From Bacteroidales bacterium (lineage in GTDB: Bacteria > Bacteroidota > Bacteroidia > Bacteroidales > Muribaculaceae), in contig SFNM01000009.1 in NCBI GenBank assembly GCA_004552725.1, positions 1-35,525 on the forward strand: DNA of 35,525 nucleotides, read 5' to 3'. Position numbers and translations under genes: made by a program. Under the pieces are notes generated by a model. It was not told the DNA's origin. It saw only the letters and a list, made by a program, of their open reading frames with translations, and searched no databases. This document shows, piece after piece, positions 1 to 8,605 of this stretch; within the stretch, counting starts at the first letter, position 1; every line of letters starts with the position of its first letter.

Positions 1-1936
1 TCAAGTCGATTCCAAAATTCCCGAAGGCCCCGTTGCTGAGAAATGGACCAACTATAAAGCCCATCAGCGCTTGGTGAACCCCGCCAACAAACGCAACCTC
101 GACATCATCGTGGTTGGTACCGGCCTGGCCGGCGCTTCCGCAGCCTCAACCCTCGGCGAAATGGGCTTCCACGTGCTCAACTTCTGCATCCAAGACTCGC
201 CCCGTCGCGCTCACTCTATCGCCGCTCAAGGTGGTATCAACGCCGCTAAAAACTATCAAAACGACGGCGACTCCGTTTACCGTCTGTTCTACGACACCGT
301 AAAAGGTGGCGACTTCCGCTCACGCGAAGCCAACGTGTACCGCCTGGCCGAAGTGTCGAACAACATCATCGACCAATGCGTGGAACAAGGCGTGCCCTTC
401 GCTCGCGAATACGGCGGCCTGCTGGCCAACCGCTCATTCGGCGGCGCTCAAGTATCCCGTACTTTCTACGCTAAGGGTCAAACCGGTCAACAACTTCTGC
501 TCGGCGCTTACTCCTCGCTCAACCGCCAAATCAATAAAGGCACCGTTGAATCGTTCACCCGCCGCGAAATGCTCGACGTGGTAATCATCGACGGTCGCGC
601 TCGCGGTATCATCGTGCGCAACCTCATCACCGGCGAAATCGAACGCTACGCCGCTCACGCCGTGGTATTGGCTACCGGCGGCTACGGTCGCGCTTTCTTC
701 CTGTCGACCAACGCTATGGGTTGCAACGGCTCCGCTGCCGTGCAAGCCTTCCGCAAAGGCGCTTACCTGGCCAACCTCTGCTTCACTCAAATCCACCCCA
801 CCTGTATCCCCGTTCACGGCGAAGACCAATCTAAGCTCACCCTCATGAGTGAATCTCTCCGCAACGACGGCCGCATCTGGGTGCCCAAAAAGAAAGAAGA
901 CGCAGAAGCAATCCGTGCCGGCAAACTCAAACCTACCGACATCCCCGACGAAGACCGCGACTTCTACCTCGAACGCCGCTATCCCGCCTTCGGTAACCTC
1001 TGCCCCCGCGACATCGCTTCCCGCGCCGCTAAGGAACGCTGCGATGCCGGCTACGGCGTAGGTACCGGCAACGCCGTTTACCTCGACTTCAAATACGCCA
1101 TCCAACGCTTAGGCGAAGACGTGGTACGCGACCGCTACGGCAACCTCTTCGACATGTACCAAATGATTTCGGACGACAACCCCTACGAAACTCCCATGAT
1201 GATTTTCCCCGCTTCGCACTACACCATGGGCGGCATCTGGGTTGACTACGAACTCCAAACATCCATCCCCGGCCTGTTCGCTATCGGCGAATGTAACTTC
1301 TCCGACCACGGCGCTAACCGCCTCGGCGCTTCCGCTTTGATGCAAGGCCTCGCCGACGGATACTTCGTGCTCCCCTACACCATGCAAAACTACCTCGCCG
1401 ACCAAATCAAGGTGCCTCACTTCAAAACCGACGCACCCGAATTCGACGAAGCAGAAAAAGGTGTACGCGCTCGTATCGAACGCCTCATGAACATCAAGGG
1501 CACCAAATCTCCCGACGAAATCCACAAACGTCTTGGCCATGTGATGTGGAACCTCGTAGGCATGGGCCGCACACTCCAATCCTTGGTGAAAGCCATCGAC
1601 GAAATCGAAGAAGTGCGCAAAGAATTCTACTCCGACCTGCGCGTGGTTGGTAAAGCCGACGACCTCAACACCGAACTCGAAAAGGCTCTCCGCCTCGAAG
1701 ACTTCCTCGTTATCGCTCGCATGATGGCCATCGACGCCCTCAACCGCAACGAATCTTGCGGCGCTCACTTCCGCGAAGAATACCAAACCGCTGATGGCGA
1801 AGCCGCTCGCCGCGACGATGAGTATATGTTCGTGTCCGCTTGGAAATACACCGGCGAAACCGAAAAGCCCATCCTCATCAAAGAGCCCCTCAAATACGAA
1901 GCCATCAAAGTACAAACCCGTAACTACAAGTCGTAA
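1..1936 (+). CDS. sdhA: Fumarate reductase/succinate dehydrogenase flavoprotein subunit (5' end cut by window)
   Basis: FAD-carrying catalytic subunit that interconverts fumarate and succinate at the inner face of the cytoplasmic membrane, the terminal step of fumarate respiration in gut Bacteroidales. The reading frame is open from base 2, and the residues before the TTG at 71 (EGPVAEKWTNYKAH) read like the normal N-terminus of the family, so the gene begins upstream and the TTG is not the start. Seen: the Rossmann motif GTGLAGASAA, RRAHSIAAQGG with the His that carries covalent FAD in this family, HPTCIP, and the C-terminal FSDHGANRLGASALMQGL. About 644 residues are present, close to full length. 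The iron-sulfur subunit follows 46 bases downstream; a cytochrome b subunit would be expected just upstream, outside the window. Bacteroidales subunits are often named Sdh although they work mainly as fumarate reductase. Confidence 0.96.
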   Translation, partial: QVDSKIPEGPVAEKWTNYKAHQRLVNPANKRNLDIIVVGTGLAGASAASTLGEMGFHVLNFCIQDSPRRAHSIAAQGGINAAKNYQNDGDSVYRLFYDTVKGGDFRSREANVYRLAEVSNNIIDQCVEQGVPFAREYGGLLANRSFGGAQVSRTFYAKGQTGQQLLLGAYSSLNRQINKGTVESFTRREMLDVVIIDGRARGIIVRNLITGEIERYAAHAVVLATGGYGRAFFLSTNAMGCNGSAAVQAFRKGAYLANLCFTQIHPTCIPVHGEDQSKLTLMSESLRNDGRIWVPKKKEDAEAIRAGKLKPTDIPDEDRDFYLERRYPAFGNLCPRDIASRAAKERCDAGYGVGTGNAVYLDFKYAIQRLGEDVVRDRYGNLFDMYQMISDDNPYETPMMIFPASHYTMGGIWVDYELQTSIPGLFAIGECNFSDHGANRLGASALMQGLADGYFVLPYTMQNYLADQIKVPHFKTDAPEFDEAEKGVRARIERLMNIKGTKSPDEIHKRLGHVMWNLVGMGRTLQSLVKAIDEIEEVRKEFYSDLRVVGKADDLNTELEKALRLEDFLVIARMMAIDALNRNESCGAHFREEYQTADGEAARRDDEYMFVSAWKYTGETEKPILIKEPLKYEAIKVQTRNYKS

Positions 1937-1945
1937 AACCACGCA

Positions 1946-1962
1946 TCCCGGCCCCTCCGGGA
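1946..1962 (+). other. Small intercistronic hairpin between flavoprotein and iron-sulfur genes
   Basis: A 6-bp inverted repeat (TCCCGG, loop CCCCT, CCGGGA) lies in the 46-base spacer between the two fumarate reductase genes. No U-tract follows, so it is more likely an mRNA stability or processing element than a terminator. Its function is inference only. Confidence 0.35.
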
Positions 1963-1982
1963 GCCAAATAAACTTCTAAAAA

Positions 1983-2738
1983 ATGGAACATACTATCAGC
2001 GTAAATCTGAAAATTTGGCGTCAACGTGGTCCCAAAGAAAAAGGCCAGTTCGCCAACTACCACCTCGACAACGTTTCTACCGGCAGTTCGTTCCTCGAAA
2101 TGCTCGATATGCTCAACCAACGTTTGGTGGAACAAGGTGAAGAACCCGTAGTATTCGACAACGACTGCCGCGAAGGCATCTGCGGCATGTGCTCCCTCTA
2201 TATCAACGGTCACCCCCACGGTCCCGTGCAAGGTATCACCACCTGCCAACTCCACATGCGCAAATTCAACGATGGCGACACCATCACCATCGAGCCCTGG
2301 CGCTCCGCCGCTTTCCCCGTAATCCGCGACTTGATGGTCGACCGCACCGCCTTCGACAAAATCCAACAAGCCGGCGGCTACGTATCGTTCAACTGCGGCG
2401 GCGCTCCCGATGCCAACGCAATTCCTATCTCAAAGGAAGTAGCCGACGTAGCCATGGACTCCGCCACTTGCATCGGTTGCGGTGCTTGCGTTGCCGCTTG
2501 TAAGAACGGCTCCGCCATGCTCTTCGTATCCGCCAAAGTAAGCCAATTCGCCCTCCTGCCCCAAGGCCAAGTAGAACGCAAACGTCGCGCCCGCGCCATG
2601 GTGGCCAAGATGGACGAACTCGGCTTCGGCAACTGCACCAACACCGGTGCCTGCGCCGCCGAATGTCCCAAGAGCATTCCTCTGAGCAACATCGCCCGCC
2701 TCAACCGCGAGTTCATCAACGCCAAACTCCACGACTAA
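1983..2738 (+). CDS. sdhB: Fumarate reductase/succinate dehydrogenase iron-sulfur subunit
   Basis: Electron-transfer subunit linking the membrane quinone site to the flavoprotein. 251 residues, normal length. An N-terminal plant-type ferredoxin domain binds [2Fe-2S] through C62, C67, C70 and C88 (DCREGICGMC then TTC). The C-terminal domain carries CIGCGACVAAC (C163, C166, C169, C173) and a second group, C218, C224 and C228 (CTNTGACAAECP), for the [4Fe-4S] and [3Fe-4S] clusters. The ATG at 1983 follows the flavoprotein stop by 46 bases, so both sit on one transcript, which ends at the strong hairpin at 2759-2784. Product assignment is firm; whether the complex is named Sdh or Frd is convention. 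Confidence 0.96.
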   Translation: MEHTISVNLKIWRQRGPKEKGQFANYHLDNVSTGSSFLEMLDMLNQRLVEQGEEPVVFDNDCREGICGMCSLYINGHPHGPVQGITTCQLHMRKFNDGDTITIEPWRSAAFPVIRDLMVDRTAFDKIQQAGGYVSFNCGGAPDANAIPISKEVADVAMDSATCIGCGACVAACKNGSAMLFVSAKVSQFALLPQGQVERKRRARAMVAKMDELGFGNCTNTGACAAECPKSIPLSNIARLNREFINAKLHD

Positions 2739-2758
2739 TCCCCTTCCCCATACCCCAA

Positions 2759-2790
2759 AGCGAGCCGCCCACAAGCGGCTCGCTTTCATT
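2759..2790 (+). terminator. Intrinsic terminator of the fumarate reductase operon
   Basis: Perfect 10-bp stem AGCGAGCCGC / GCGGCTCGCT (2759-2768 and 2775-2784) with a 6-base loop, followed by TTCATTATAT. It begins 20 bases after the sdhB stop. Confidence 0.85.
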
Positions 2791-2875
2791 ATATAATAAT
2801 TGCCACTCCAAAAATCAGATTCGGCGCAGCGAAGCGACCTCCGCCGCAAAAACCATAGCGAATTTCGCCCAAACG

Positions 2876-2907
2876 TTTGGCTATCTGGCGAATTATTGCT
2901 AACTTTG
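2876..2907 (+). promoter_or_regulatory. Bacteroidota-type promoter for the SGNH esterase gene
   Basis: -33 element TTTGG at 2876-2880, 19-base spacer, then TAACTTTG at 2900-2907, matching the known Bacteroides consensus (TTTG, then TAnnTTTG). The ATG lies 27 bases beyond the -7 box. Confidence 0.8.
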
Positions 2908-2934
2908 TCTCCAGAACTATAAAACACTAACCCC

Positions 2935-4053
2935 ATGAAACGAATTCTCCCAATTCTGCTTGTTCTCGTCGCTTTTGCCACGCCCGTGTTCGCTGAAGAC
3001 GATACCAATTGGCGCTATGTCGACGCCCAAGACCTACGCATCATCAACAAAGGCTGGGACAACACCCTTCGTCACTACACCCGCATCCCCGCCTACCTCC
3101 AAGACAGTGTTCGCCCCGACCTCTGGGAGCGCTCACAATGCTCCTCCGGCATCGGTGTGCGCTTCGCCACCAACTCTAAAAACATCGGCGTGCGCTACGA
3201 ACTTCTCTGGAATACCCACCTTATTCACATGGCCGATACCGGACTCAAAGGCACCGACCTTTACATCCTCGAAGGCGACTCAGTGTGGCGACACGTCAAC
3301 ACCACCCGCCCTTACATCAAAGACAAAGACACCAACCCCAACAGCCATTGGGTTGAATCAACCTACGTCAGTGGCCTCGACGGCGAAATGCACGAATTTA
3401 TGATTTACTTCCCACTATACGATGGCGTAAATCAACTCTTCGTCAAAGTTGACTCCACCGCCGAAATCAACGCCGGCAACCCACGCGTAATCGACCGCGA
3501 CCGCCGCATCGTAGCCTACGGCACATCCATCCTCCAAGGCGGATGCGCCTCCCGCACCGGCATGTGTAGCACCAATATCATCTCTCGCGAACTCAACAGC
3601 GAAGTGGTCAATATCGGCATCTCCGGCGAAGGCAAAATGGACTTCTGTATGGCTCGCGCTATGAACAAAATCGCCGACGTGGATCTATTCCTCATCGACC
3701 CTGTGCCCAACTGCACCGAAATGATGTGCGATACACTCACCTACGATTTTATCAAAATTCTGGCCGACGCCCACCCCAACACCCCGATTGTGATGATCGA
3801 AGGCCCTATCTACCCCTACGCTCGCTACGAAAACTTCTTCTCCGCATACCTCCCACGCAAAAATGCCGCCTTCCGTCGTAATTACGACCGTCTCGTAGCC
3901 GAAGGTTATAAAAACATTTATTACATAGAATCCACCGGTCTCGATGGCATCGAAGACGACGGCACCGTGGATGGTATACACCTCACCGACCTCGGTTTCC
4001 GACACTATGCCGACCTCATTGTGCCACGTCTAAAGCAGATTTTAGGCTGGTAA
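2935..4053 (+). CDS. Secreted SGNH/GDSL-type hydrolase with GxDLY N-terminal domain
   Basis: Probable carbohydrate or lipid esterase acting outside the cytoplasm. Residues 1-20 form a signal peptide (MKRI, a hydrophobic core, then VFA before EDD). The middle carries the GxDLY signature (GTDLY, 106-110) of the N-terminal domain that precedes this SGNH clade. The hydrolase domain has block I AYGTSILQGG with the nucleophile at Ser198, and the C-terminal DGIHLTDLG with Asp346 and His349 completing the triad. 372 residues, a full two-domain length. Own promoter; single gene between two energy-metabolism operons with no sugar-utilisation neighbours, so the substrate cannot be inferred. An alternative is deacetylation of host or peptidoglycan glycans. 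Confidence 0.82.
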   Translation: MKRILPILLVLVAFATPVFAEDDTNWRYVDAQDLRIINKGWDNTLRHYTRIPAYLQDSVRPDLWERSQCSSGIGVRFATNSKNIGVRYELLWNTHLIHMADTGLKGTDLYILEGDSVWRHVNTTRPYIKDKDTNPNSHWVESTYVSGLDGEMHEFMIYFPLYDGVNQLFVKVDSTAEINAGNPRVIDRDRRIVAYGTSILQGGCASRTGMCSTNIISRELNSEVVNIGISGEGKMDFCMARAMNKIADVDLFLIDPVPNCTEMMCDTLTYDFIKILADAHPNTPIVMIEGPIYPYARYENFFSAYLPRKNAAFRRNYDRLVAEGYKNIYYIESTGLDGIEDDGTVDGIHLTDLGFRHYADLIVPRLKQILGW

Positions 4054-4096
4054 ACCCATATTTTTTAGCAAAATGTAATTATTTTTGCGAAAAGTT

Positions 4097-4127
4097 GTTG
4101 TTTTCTCAAAAATAATACTTACCTTTG
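4097..4127 (+). promoter_or_regulatory. Bacteroidota-type promoter for korAB
   Basis: GTTG at 4097-4100, 19-base spacer, and TACCTTTG (TAnnTTTG) at 4120-4127. The korA ATG is 50 bases past the box, leaving a short AT-rich leader. Confidence 0.75.
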
Positions 4128-4177
4128 CCACCAACTAACCATAACCTGTTTTTTTCAGCTATTTACCCTAAATCGAT

Positions 4178-6031
4178 ATGTTAGAGAAAACAAACGTAAA
4201 AGTCCTCGACAAGGTTGTCGTGCGCTTCTCGGGCGACTCTGGCGACGGTATGCAACTCGCCGGCAACATCTTCACAAATGTGTCGGCCGGCGTGGGCAAC
4301 CAAGTGTCAACGTTCCCCGACTATCCCGCCGAAATCCGCGCCCCGCAAGGCTCCCTCAGCGGTGTCAGCGGCTTCCAAGTGAGCGTCGGTATGTCGGTCT
4401 ACACCCCCGGCGACGCCTGCGATGTCCTCATCGCCATGAACCCCGCTGCTCTCAAGCAGAATGTGAAGTTCCTCAAACCCGGCGGTGTAATCATCGTCGA
4501 CATCGACTCTTTCAAAGAAGTCGACTTGCGCAAGGCTAAATTCGAAACCAACGAGCCTTTTGCAGAACTCAACATCAAAAACCAAGTAGTCGAAGTGCCC
4601 GTCACCTCTATGACCAAAGCCGCTCTGGCCGACTCCGGCCTCGACAACAAGAGCGTGCTCAAGTGCCGCAACATCTTCGCCCTCGGCCTGGTGTGCTGGC
4701 TCTTCGACCGCCCAATTGAAAGCGCTCTCCGCCACCTCAAAGCCAAATTCGCTCGAAAACCGGCCATCTTCGAGGCTAATGCCAAAGTAATCGAAGCCGG
4801 TTTCAACTACGGACACAACATCCACGCTTCCGTGTCGACTTATCGCATCGAAAGCGACGAGCCCACTCCCGGCGTGTACACTGATATCAACGGCAACACC
4901 GCCACTGCTTGGGGCCTCATTATGGCTGCCCAAAAAGCCGGACGGCCCTTGTTCCTCGGCTCATACCCCATCACCCCGGCTACCGACATCCTCCACGAAC
5001 TTGCCAAGCGCAAAGACCTCGGCGTGAAAGCCGTGCAAATGGAAGACGAAATCGCCGGCGTTTGCTCTGCTATCGGCGCTTCCTTCGCCGGCAACTTAGC
5101 CGTGACCTCCACCTCCGGCCCCGGCCTCGCCCTCAAGAGCGAAGGCATCGGCCTGGCAGTGATGGCTGAACTTCCCTTGGTGGTAATCGACGTGCAACGC
5201 GGCGGTCCTTCCACCGGTCTGCCCACCAAAACCGAGCAAACCGACTTGTTCCAAGCGCTTTACGGTCGCAACGGCGAATCACCCCTCGCTGTAGTTGCCG
5301 CCGCTACCCCCACCGACTGCTTCACCATGGCTTTCGAAGCCGCTCGCATAGCCCTGGAACACACCACCCCGGTAATCCTCCTCACCGACGCATTCATCGG
5401 CAACGGCTCCAGCGCATGGCGCATCCCCGAAGATAACGAATACCCCACTATCCACCCGCGCCACGCCACCGCCGACCAAATCGCAGCCAACGGCTATCGT
5501 CCCTACGACCGCGACCCCGAAACTCTCGCTCGCCTCATGGCCGTGCCCGGCACCGAAGGCGGCCAGCACCGTCTGGGCGGCCTCGAAAAGGACTTCACCA
5601 CCGGCGCTATCTCCAACGACCCCGCCAACCACGAAAAAATGGTGCAAACCCGTCGCGAAAAGATTGCCCGCATCGCCAACGACATCCCTGCCATCGAAGT
5701 CCTCGGCAATGCCGATGCCGACACCCTGCTGGTAGGCTGGGGCGGCACCTACGGCCACATCCGCGCCGCCGTCGACCAACTCAATACCGAAGGCACTCCC
5801 GTGGCTATGGCTCACTTCCGTTACATCAACCCCCTGCCCGCCAACGCCCTCGACGTACTCCGTCGCTACAAACGCGTCATTGTGGCTGAACTCAACACCG
5901 GTATGTTCGCCGACTTCCTCCAAAGCAAACTCGCCGGCAAAGAAATTCTCCGCGTAAACAAAATCCAAGGTCAACCCTTCAACGTAGGCGAAATCGTAGA
6001 CAAAGTAAAAGAACTTACTCAACAACGCTAA
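4178..6031 (+). CDS. korA: 2-oxoglutarate (2-oxoacid):ferredoxin oxidoreductase, fused gamma-alpha subunit
   Basis: Cytoplasmic enzyme that oxidatively decarboxylates (or reductively carboxylates) a 2-oxoacid with CoA and ferredoxin, here most likely 2-oxoglutarate. 617 residues with two domains in order: an N-terminal gamma domain (about 1-215, with FSGDSGDGMQ at 17-26) and an alpha domain with the pyrimidine-binding signature YPITPATD (263-270), EDEIAGVCSAIGASFAG, TSTSGPGLALKSE and a C-terminal transketolase-like part (LVGWGGTYGHI). This fused gamma-alpha plus separate beta layout is typical of two-subunit Kor enzymes. The beta gene starts 3 bases after the stop. Substrate preference (2-oxoglutarate rather than pyruvate or branched-chain 2-oxoacids) is inferred from architecture. 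Confidence 0.93.
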   Translation: MLEKTNVKVLDKVVVRFSGDSGDGMQLAGNIFTNVSAGVGNQVSTFPDYPAEIRAPQGSLSGVSGFQVSVGMSVYTPGDACDVLIAMNPAALKQNVKFLKPGGVIIVDIDSFKEVDLRKAKFETNEPFAELNIKNQVVEVPVTSMTKAALADSGLDNKSVLKCRNIFALGLVCWLFDRPIESALRHLKAKFARKPAIFEANAKVIEAGFNYGHNIHASVSTYRIESDEPTPGVYTDINGNTATAWGLIMAAQKAGRPLFLGSYPITPATDILHELAKRKDLGVKAVQMEDEIAGVCSAIGASFAGNLAVTSTSGPGLALKSEGIGLAVMAELPLVVIDVQRGGPSTGLPTKTEQTDLFQALYGRNGESPLAVVAAATPTDCFTMAFEAARIALEHTTPVILLTDAFIGNGSSAWRIPEDNEYPTIHPRHATADQIAANGYRPYDRDPETLARLMAVPGTEGGQHRLGGLEKDFTTGAISNDPANHEKMVQTRREKIARIANDIPAIEVLGNADADTLLVGWGGTYGHIRAAVDQLNTEGTPVAMAHFRYINPLPANALDVLRRYKRVIVAELNTGMFADFLQSKLAGKEILRVNKIQGQPFNVGEIVDKVKELTQQR

Positions 6032-6034
6032 GTC

Positions 6035-7048
6035 ATGGATAACCAACAATATACCCCCGCCTCGTACAAAAGCGACCAGGCTGTGCGCTGGTGCCCAGGT
6101 TGCGGCGACCACGCTATCCTCAACACACTCCACAAGGCTATGGCTACCCTCGGTATCCCACCGCATAAAACCGCCGTTATCTCCGGCATCGGTTGCTCTT
6201 CTCGCCTGCCTTACTACATGAACACCTACGGCTTCCACACCATCCACGGGCGTGCTGCCGCTATCGCTACAGGCTTCAAAGTAGCCAACCCGCAAATGAC
6301 CGTGTGGCAAATCTCCGGCGACGGCGACGGCCTTGCCATCGGTGGCAACCACTTCATCCACGCCGTTCGTCGCAATATCGACATCAACATCTTGCTATTC
6401 AACAACAAGATTTACGGTCTCACCAAAGGTCAATACTCCCCCACAAGCGCTCGTGGCTTCGTGTCGAAATCATCGCCCTACGGCACCACCGAAGACCCCT
6501 TCATCCCCGCTGAATTAGTGTTCGGCGCGCGCGGCACTTTCTTCGCCCGCTCCATCGACGTAGAACTCGCCACCAGCCAAGAAGTGATGGTAGCCGCCGC
6601 CAAGCACCACGGCGCGGCTGTGTGCGAAATCCTCCAAAACTGCGTGATCTTCAACAACGGTATCCACAATCCCATCACCGACAAAGAAGTGCGCGCCGAC
6701 CGCACAATCCACCTTCGCCACGGCGAAAAAATGCTCTTCGGCAAGGACAACAACCGCGGCCTGGTGCAAGACGGCTTCGGCCTCAAAGCAGTGACTATCG
6801 GCGAAGATGGCTACACCATCGACGACGTGCTCGTACACGATGCCCACTGCCAATCCAACTTCCTCCACCAACAACTTGCCATGATGGACGGCGAAACCCT
6901 CCCCTTGGCCGTTGGTGTAATTCGCGATGTCGACGCTCCCGCCTACGACTCTGCCGTTGAGCAGCAAGTAGCAGAAGTGCGCGCTCGCAAAAACTTCCAA
7001 TCGTTGCGCGACATGATTCTCGCCGGCGAAACCTGGACAGTAGAATAA
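6035..7048 (+). CDS. korB: 2-oxoglutarate:ferredoxin oxidoreductase, beta subunit
   Basis: Thiamine diphosphate-binding beta subunit partnering KorA. 337 residues. CPGCGDH (C20, C23) and C54 supply cysteines for the [4Fe-4S] cluster of the family; GDGDGLAIGGNHFIHA (95-110) followed by NNKIYGLTKGQ is the Mg-ThDP binding motif. No extra ferredoxin domain is fused, so electrons go to a separate ferredoxin. The 3-base spacing to korA indicates translational coupling, and a terminator follows at 7075-7104. Confidence 0.93.
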   Translation: MDNQQYTPASYKSDQAVRWCPGCGDHAILNTLHKAMATLGIPPHKTAVISGIGCSSRLPYYMNTYGFHTIHGRAAAIATGFKVANPQMTVWQISGDGDGLAIGGNHFIHAVRRNIDINILLFNNKIYGLTKGQYSPTSARGFVSKSSPYGTTEDPFIPAELVFGARGTFFARSIDVELATSQEVMVAAAKHHGAAVCEILQNCVIFNNGIHNPITDKEVRADRTIHLRHGEKMLFGKDNNRGLVQDGFGLKAVTIGEDGYTIDDVLVHDAHCQSNFLHQQLAMMDGETLPLAVGVIRDVDAPAYDSAVEQQVAEVRARKNFQSLRDMILAGETWTVE

Positions 7049-7074
7049 CATCCAATTTCCCCTTATATCACCGC

Positions 7075-7110
7075 GAGTGCTCGGGCCGTGAGGTTCGAGC
7101 ACTCTTTCTT
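7075..7110 (+). terminator. Intrinsic terminator of korAB
   Basis: Perfect 9-bp stem GAGTGCTCG / CGAGCACTC (7075-7083 and 7096-7104) followed by TTTCTT. The convergent ATPase gene ends at 7151, so it may serve both strands. Confidence 0.75.
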
Positions 7111-7150
7111 GGGTGTAGCAAGTATGGTCGATAGGCGAATTGCCCAACGA

Positions 7151-8485
7151 CTACATCTGAGCCATAGTGAACAGACAGGTGTCGATGTCGTAGCCGGCAA
7201 GCACCTTTGTGCGAAGGTGCTCCACCTTGGAAATGAACGTCTCGGGATGATAGTTGGCCGCAGAGCGCTTCACTTCAGCCACCAAGGCGGAGTGGCCGTC
7301 GGTACGCAGAGCCACGATATCGACCTCGTTGGCGGCTTTACCCGCGCGTGCTTCCCACCACGAGCCAATGTCGCGAAAACCGCCCTCTTCCATGAGTTTC
7401 TGTCGGAAGTAGCGTTCGAGGATTATCCCGGAATAAGTAGGATAATCTCGCAAGACAAGCGTCTGCAAGTCGGCGTAGTTGTCGATTTCCACCATAGTTC
7501 GATTTCGTTCAATGAATCTAAACCAATACTGCAAGAAGTTGTCGGTGATACGATAGCGCACCACATTGCGGCTACCCGGTTTCGACAAAATTGGACGAAA
7601 TTTGGTGATAATATTGTAGGTATTCTCCAGGCGGTCAAGGTGTCCGCCAATCAATGCGCCGCCCAACGCAGCGGTGATGTCACTTTGCGATGTGTATCCG
7701 CGCGCAATGCAAAGTAGCACAGAGAAGTATGTGCCGTACTCGCGTCCGAATTCAGTAATTAGCAAATGCCGACCTTCATCGATAAAAGGCGACATATTCG
7801 AAGCGGTGAAGCGCAGCATCTCTTCGGCCGTGAGATGGCCGTTGTCGCAGAGCAGTTCCACGTACTTGGGTATACCGCCGGTAATGGTGTATAGCGCCAA
7901 CAAGTCATCGTTTGAATACGAAGGATTGTAGTCGCGCAGTATGTCTTTCAACACGGCGATGCGAAATGGGCGTAAGTTGATGATGTTGTCAGCACGACCG
8001 AAAAGCGGCTCGTGCGCATCAGTGAAAATGCGCTGCATCATTGACTGTGCTGAACCAGACAGCAACAAATTCATTCGGGTGTCGTAGCGATACGAGTCCC
8101 ACAGATTCTGCATATCACTAAAGACCGTGGGATTTACGTTCATGAACTCTTGAAACTCATCAATCGCTACAGTCATCGGACACGTTCGCGCCTTCTCCAA
8201 CAGGTAGCGCATCACGGCTGCCACGGAGCGTAGCCCATCAGGTACATAGCCCAACTTGGCGCGAATTTCAGTGGCGAAGTCGTCGACCAACGCCGCCTCT
8301 GTTTTGCGTCCTGTGAAAAAGTAGAGCAGTGGGGTGTCGTTGCCATCGAACGCCTTGCGTATCAAACTGGTTTTGCCTATGCGCCGGCGACCGGTAATTA
8401 CAGTCATACGAGAGTTGCGCGTATATGCCAAATCGCGTATACGCCTCAACTCTGCTATCTCGCTCTCCCGATTGTAAAATCTCAT
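7151..8485 (-). CDS. AAA-type ATPase with C-terminal DUF234-like nuclease-fold domain
   Basis: Member of the archaeal-type ATPase_2/DUF234 family common in Bacteroidales; cellular role not established. 444 residues. Walker A GRRRIGKT at 32-39, Walker B VAIDEF with D109 and E110, a probable sensor in LLLSGSAQSMM, then a winged-helix-like middle (ITGGIPKYVELL, YTSQSDITAALG). The C-terminus has EVD (387-389) and EVK (404-406), spaced like the D-(E)xK core of PD-(D/E)xK nucleases. The gene stands alone between convergent korB and the U32 peptidase, with its own promoter and a perfect palindrome at the presumed start of transcription. Such families are often linked to mobile elements or defence, but no partner gene is visible here, so function is left open. 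Confidence 0.8.
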   Translation of the reverse strand: MRFYNRESEIAELRRIRDLAYTRNSRMTVITGRRRIGKTSLIRKAFDGNDTPLLYFFTGRKTEAALVDDFATEIRAKLGYVPDGLRSVAAVMRYLLEKARTCPMTVAIDEFQEFMNVNPTVFSDMQNLWDSYRYDTRMNLLLSGSAQSMMQRIFTDAHEPLFGRADNIINLRPFRIAVLKDILRDYNPSYSNDDLLALYTITGGIPKYVELLCDNGHLTAEEMLRFTASNMSPFIDEGRHLLITEFGREYGTYFSVLLCIARGYTSQSDITAALGGALIGGHLDRLENTYNIITKFRPILSKPGSRNVVRYRITDNFLQYWFRFIERNRTMVEIDNYADLQTLVLRDYPTYSGIILERYFRQKLMEEGGFRDIGSWWEARAGKAANEVDIVALRTDGHSALVAEVKRSAANYHPETFISKVEHLRTKVLAGYDIDTCLFTMAQM

Positions 8486-8506
8486 AAAGTGTAGAAATTA
8501 GTTAGT

Positions 8507-8535
8507 GCAACGGTGGTTAAATTAACCACCGTTGC
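8507..8535. promoter_or_regulatory. Perfect 14-bp inverted repeat at the ATPase promoter (operator or 5'-UTR hairpin)
   Basis: GCAACGGTGGTTAA (8507-8520), one base, then its exact reverse complement (8522-8535). On the minus strand it begins at the last base of the -7 box (8535-8542), so it covers the transcription start and most of the leader before the ATG at 8485. It could be a dimer operator or a stable leader hairpin. The repeat itself is seen; the role is inference. Confidence 0.7.
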
Positions 8536-8565
8536 AAAGTTACAAATAATTTCGCACACACGCAA
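8535..8565 (-). promoter_or_regulatory. Promoter for the ATPase gene
   Basis: On the minus strand TAACTTTG occupies 8542-8535 with a weak TTG at 8565-8563 about 20 bases upstream. The -7 box abuts the palindrome. Confidence 0.6.
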
Positions 8566-8605
8566 GCATCCCTTGCAAAAGGATGATAGTGAATGGCAGA
8601 GGGGA

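Noticed and set aside
4068..4088. GCAAAA/TTTTGC hairpin after the SGNH esterase gene
   Set aside because: Only 6 AT-rich pairs around a 9-base loop; too weak to call a terminator.
5279..6361. 360-codon minus-strand frame across korA and korB
   Set aside because: It lies opposite two clearly identified enzyme subunits and has the same biased composition (Val/Gly/Asp-rich); no motif or initiation context.
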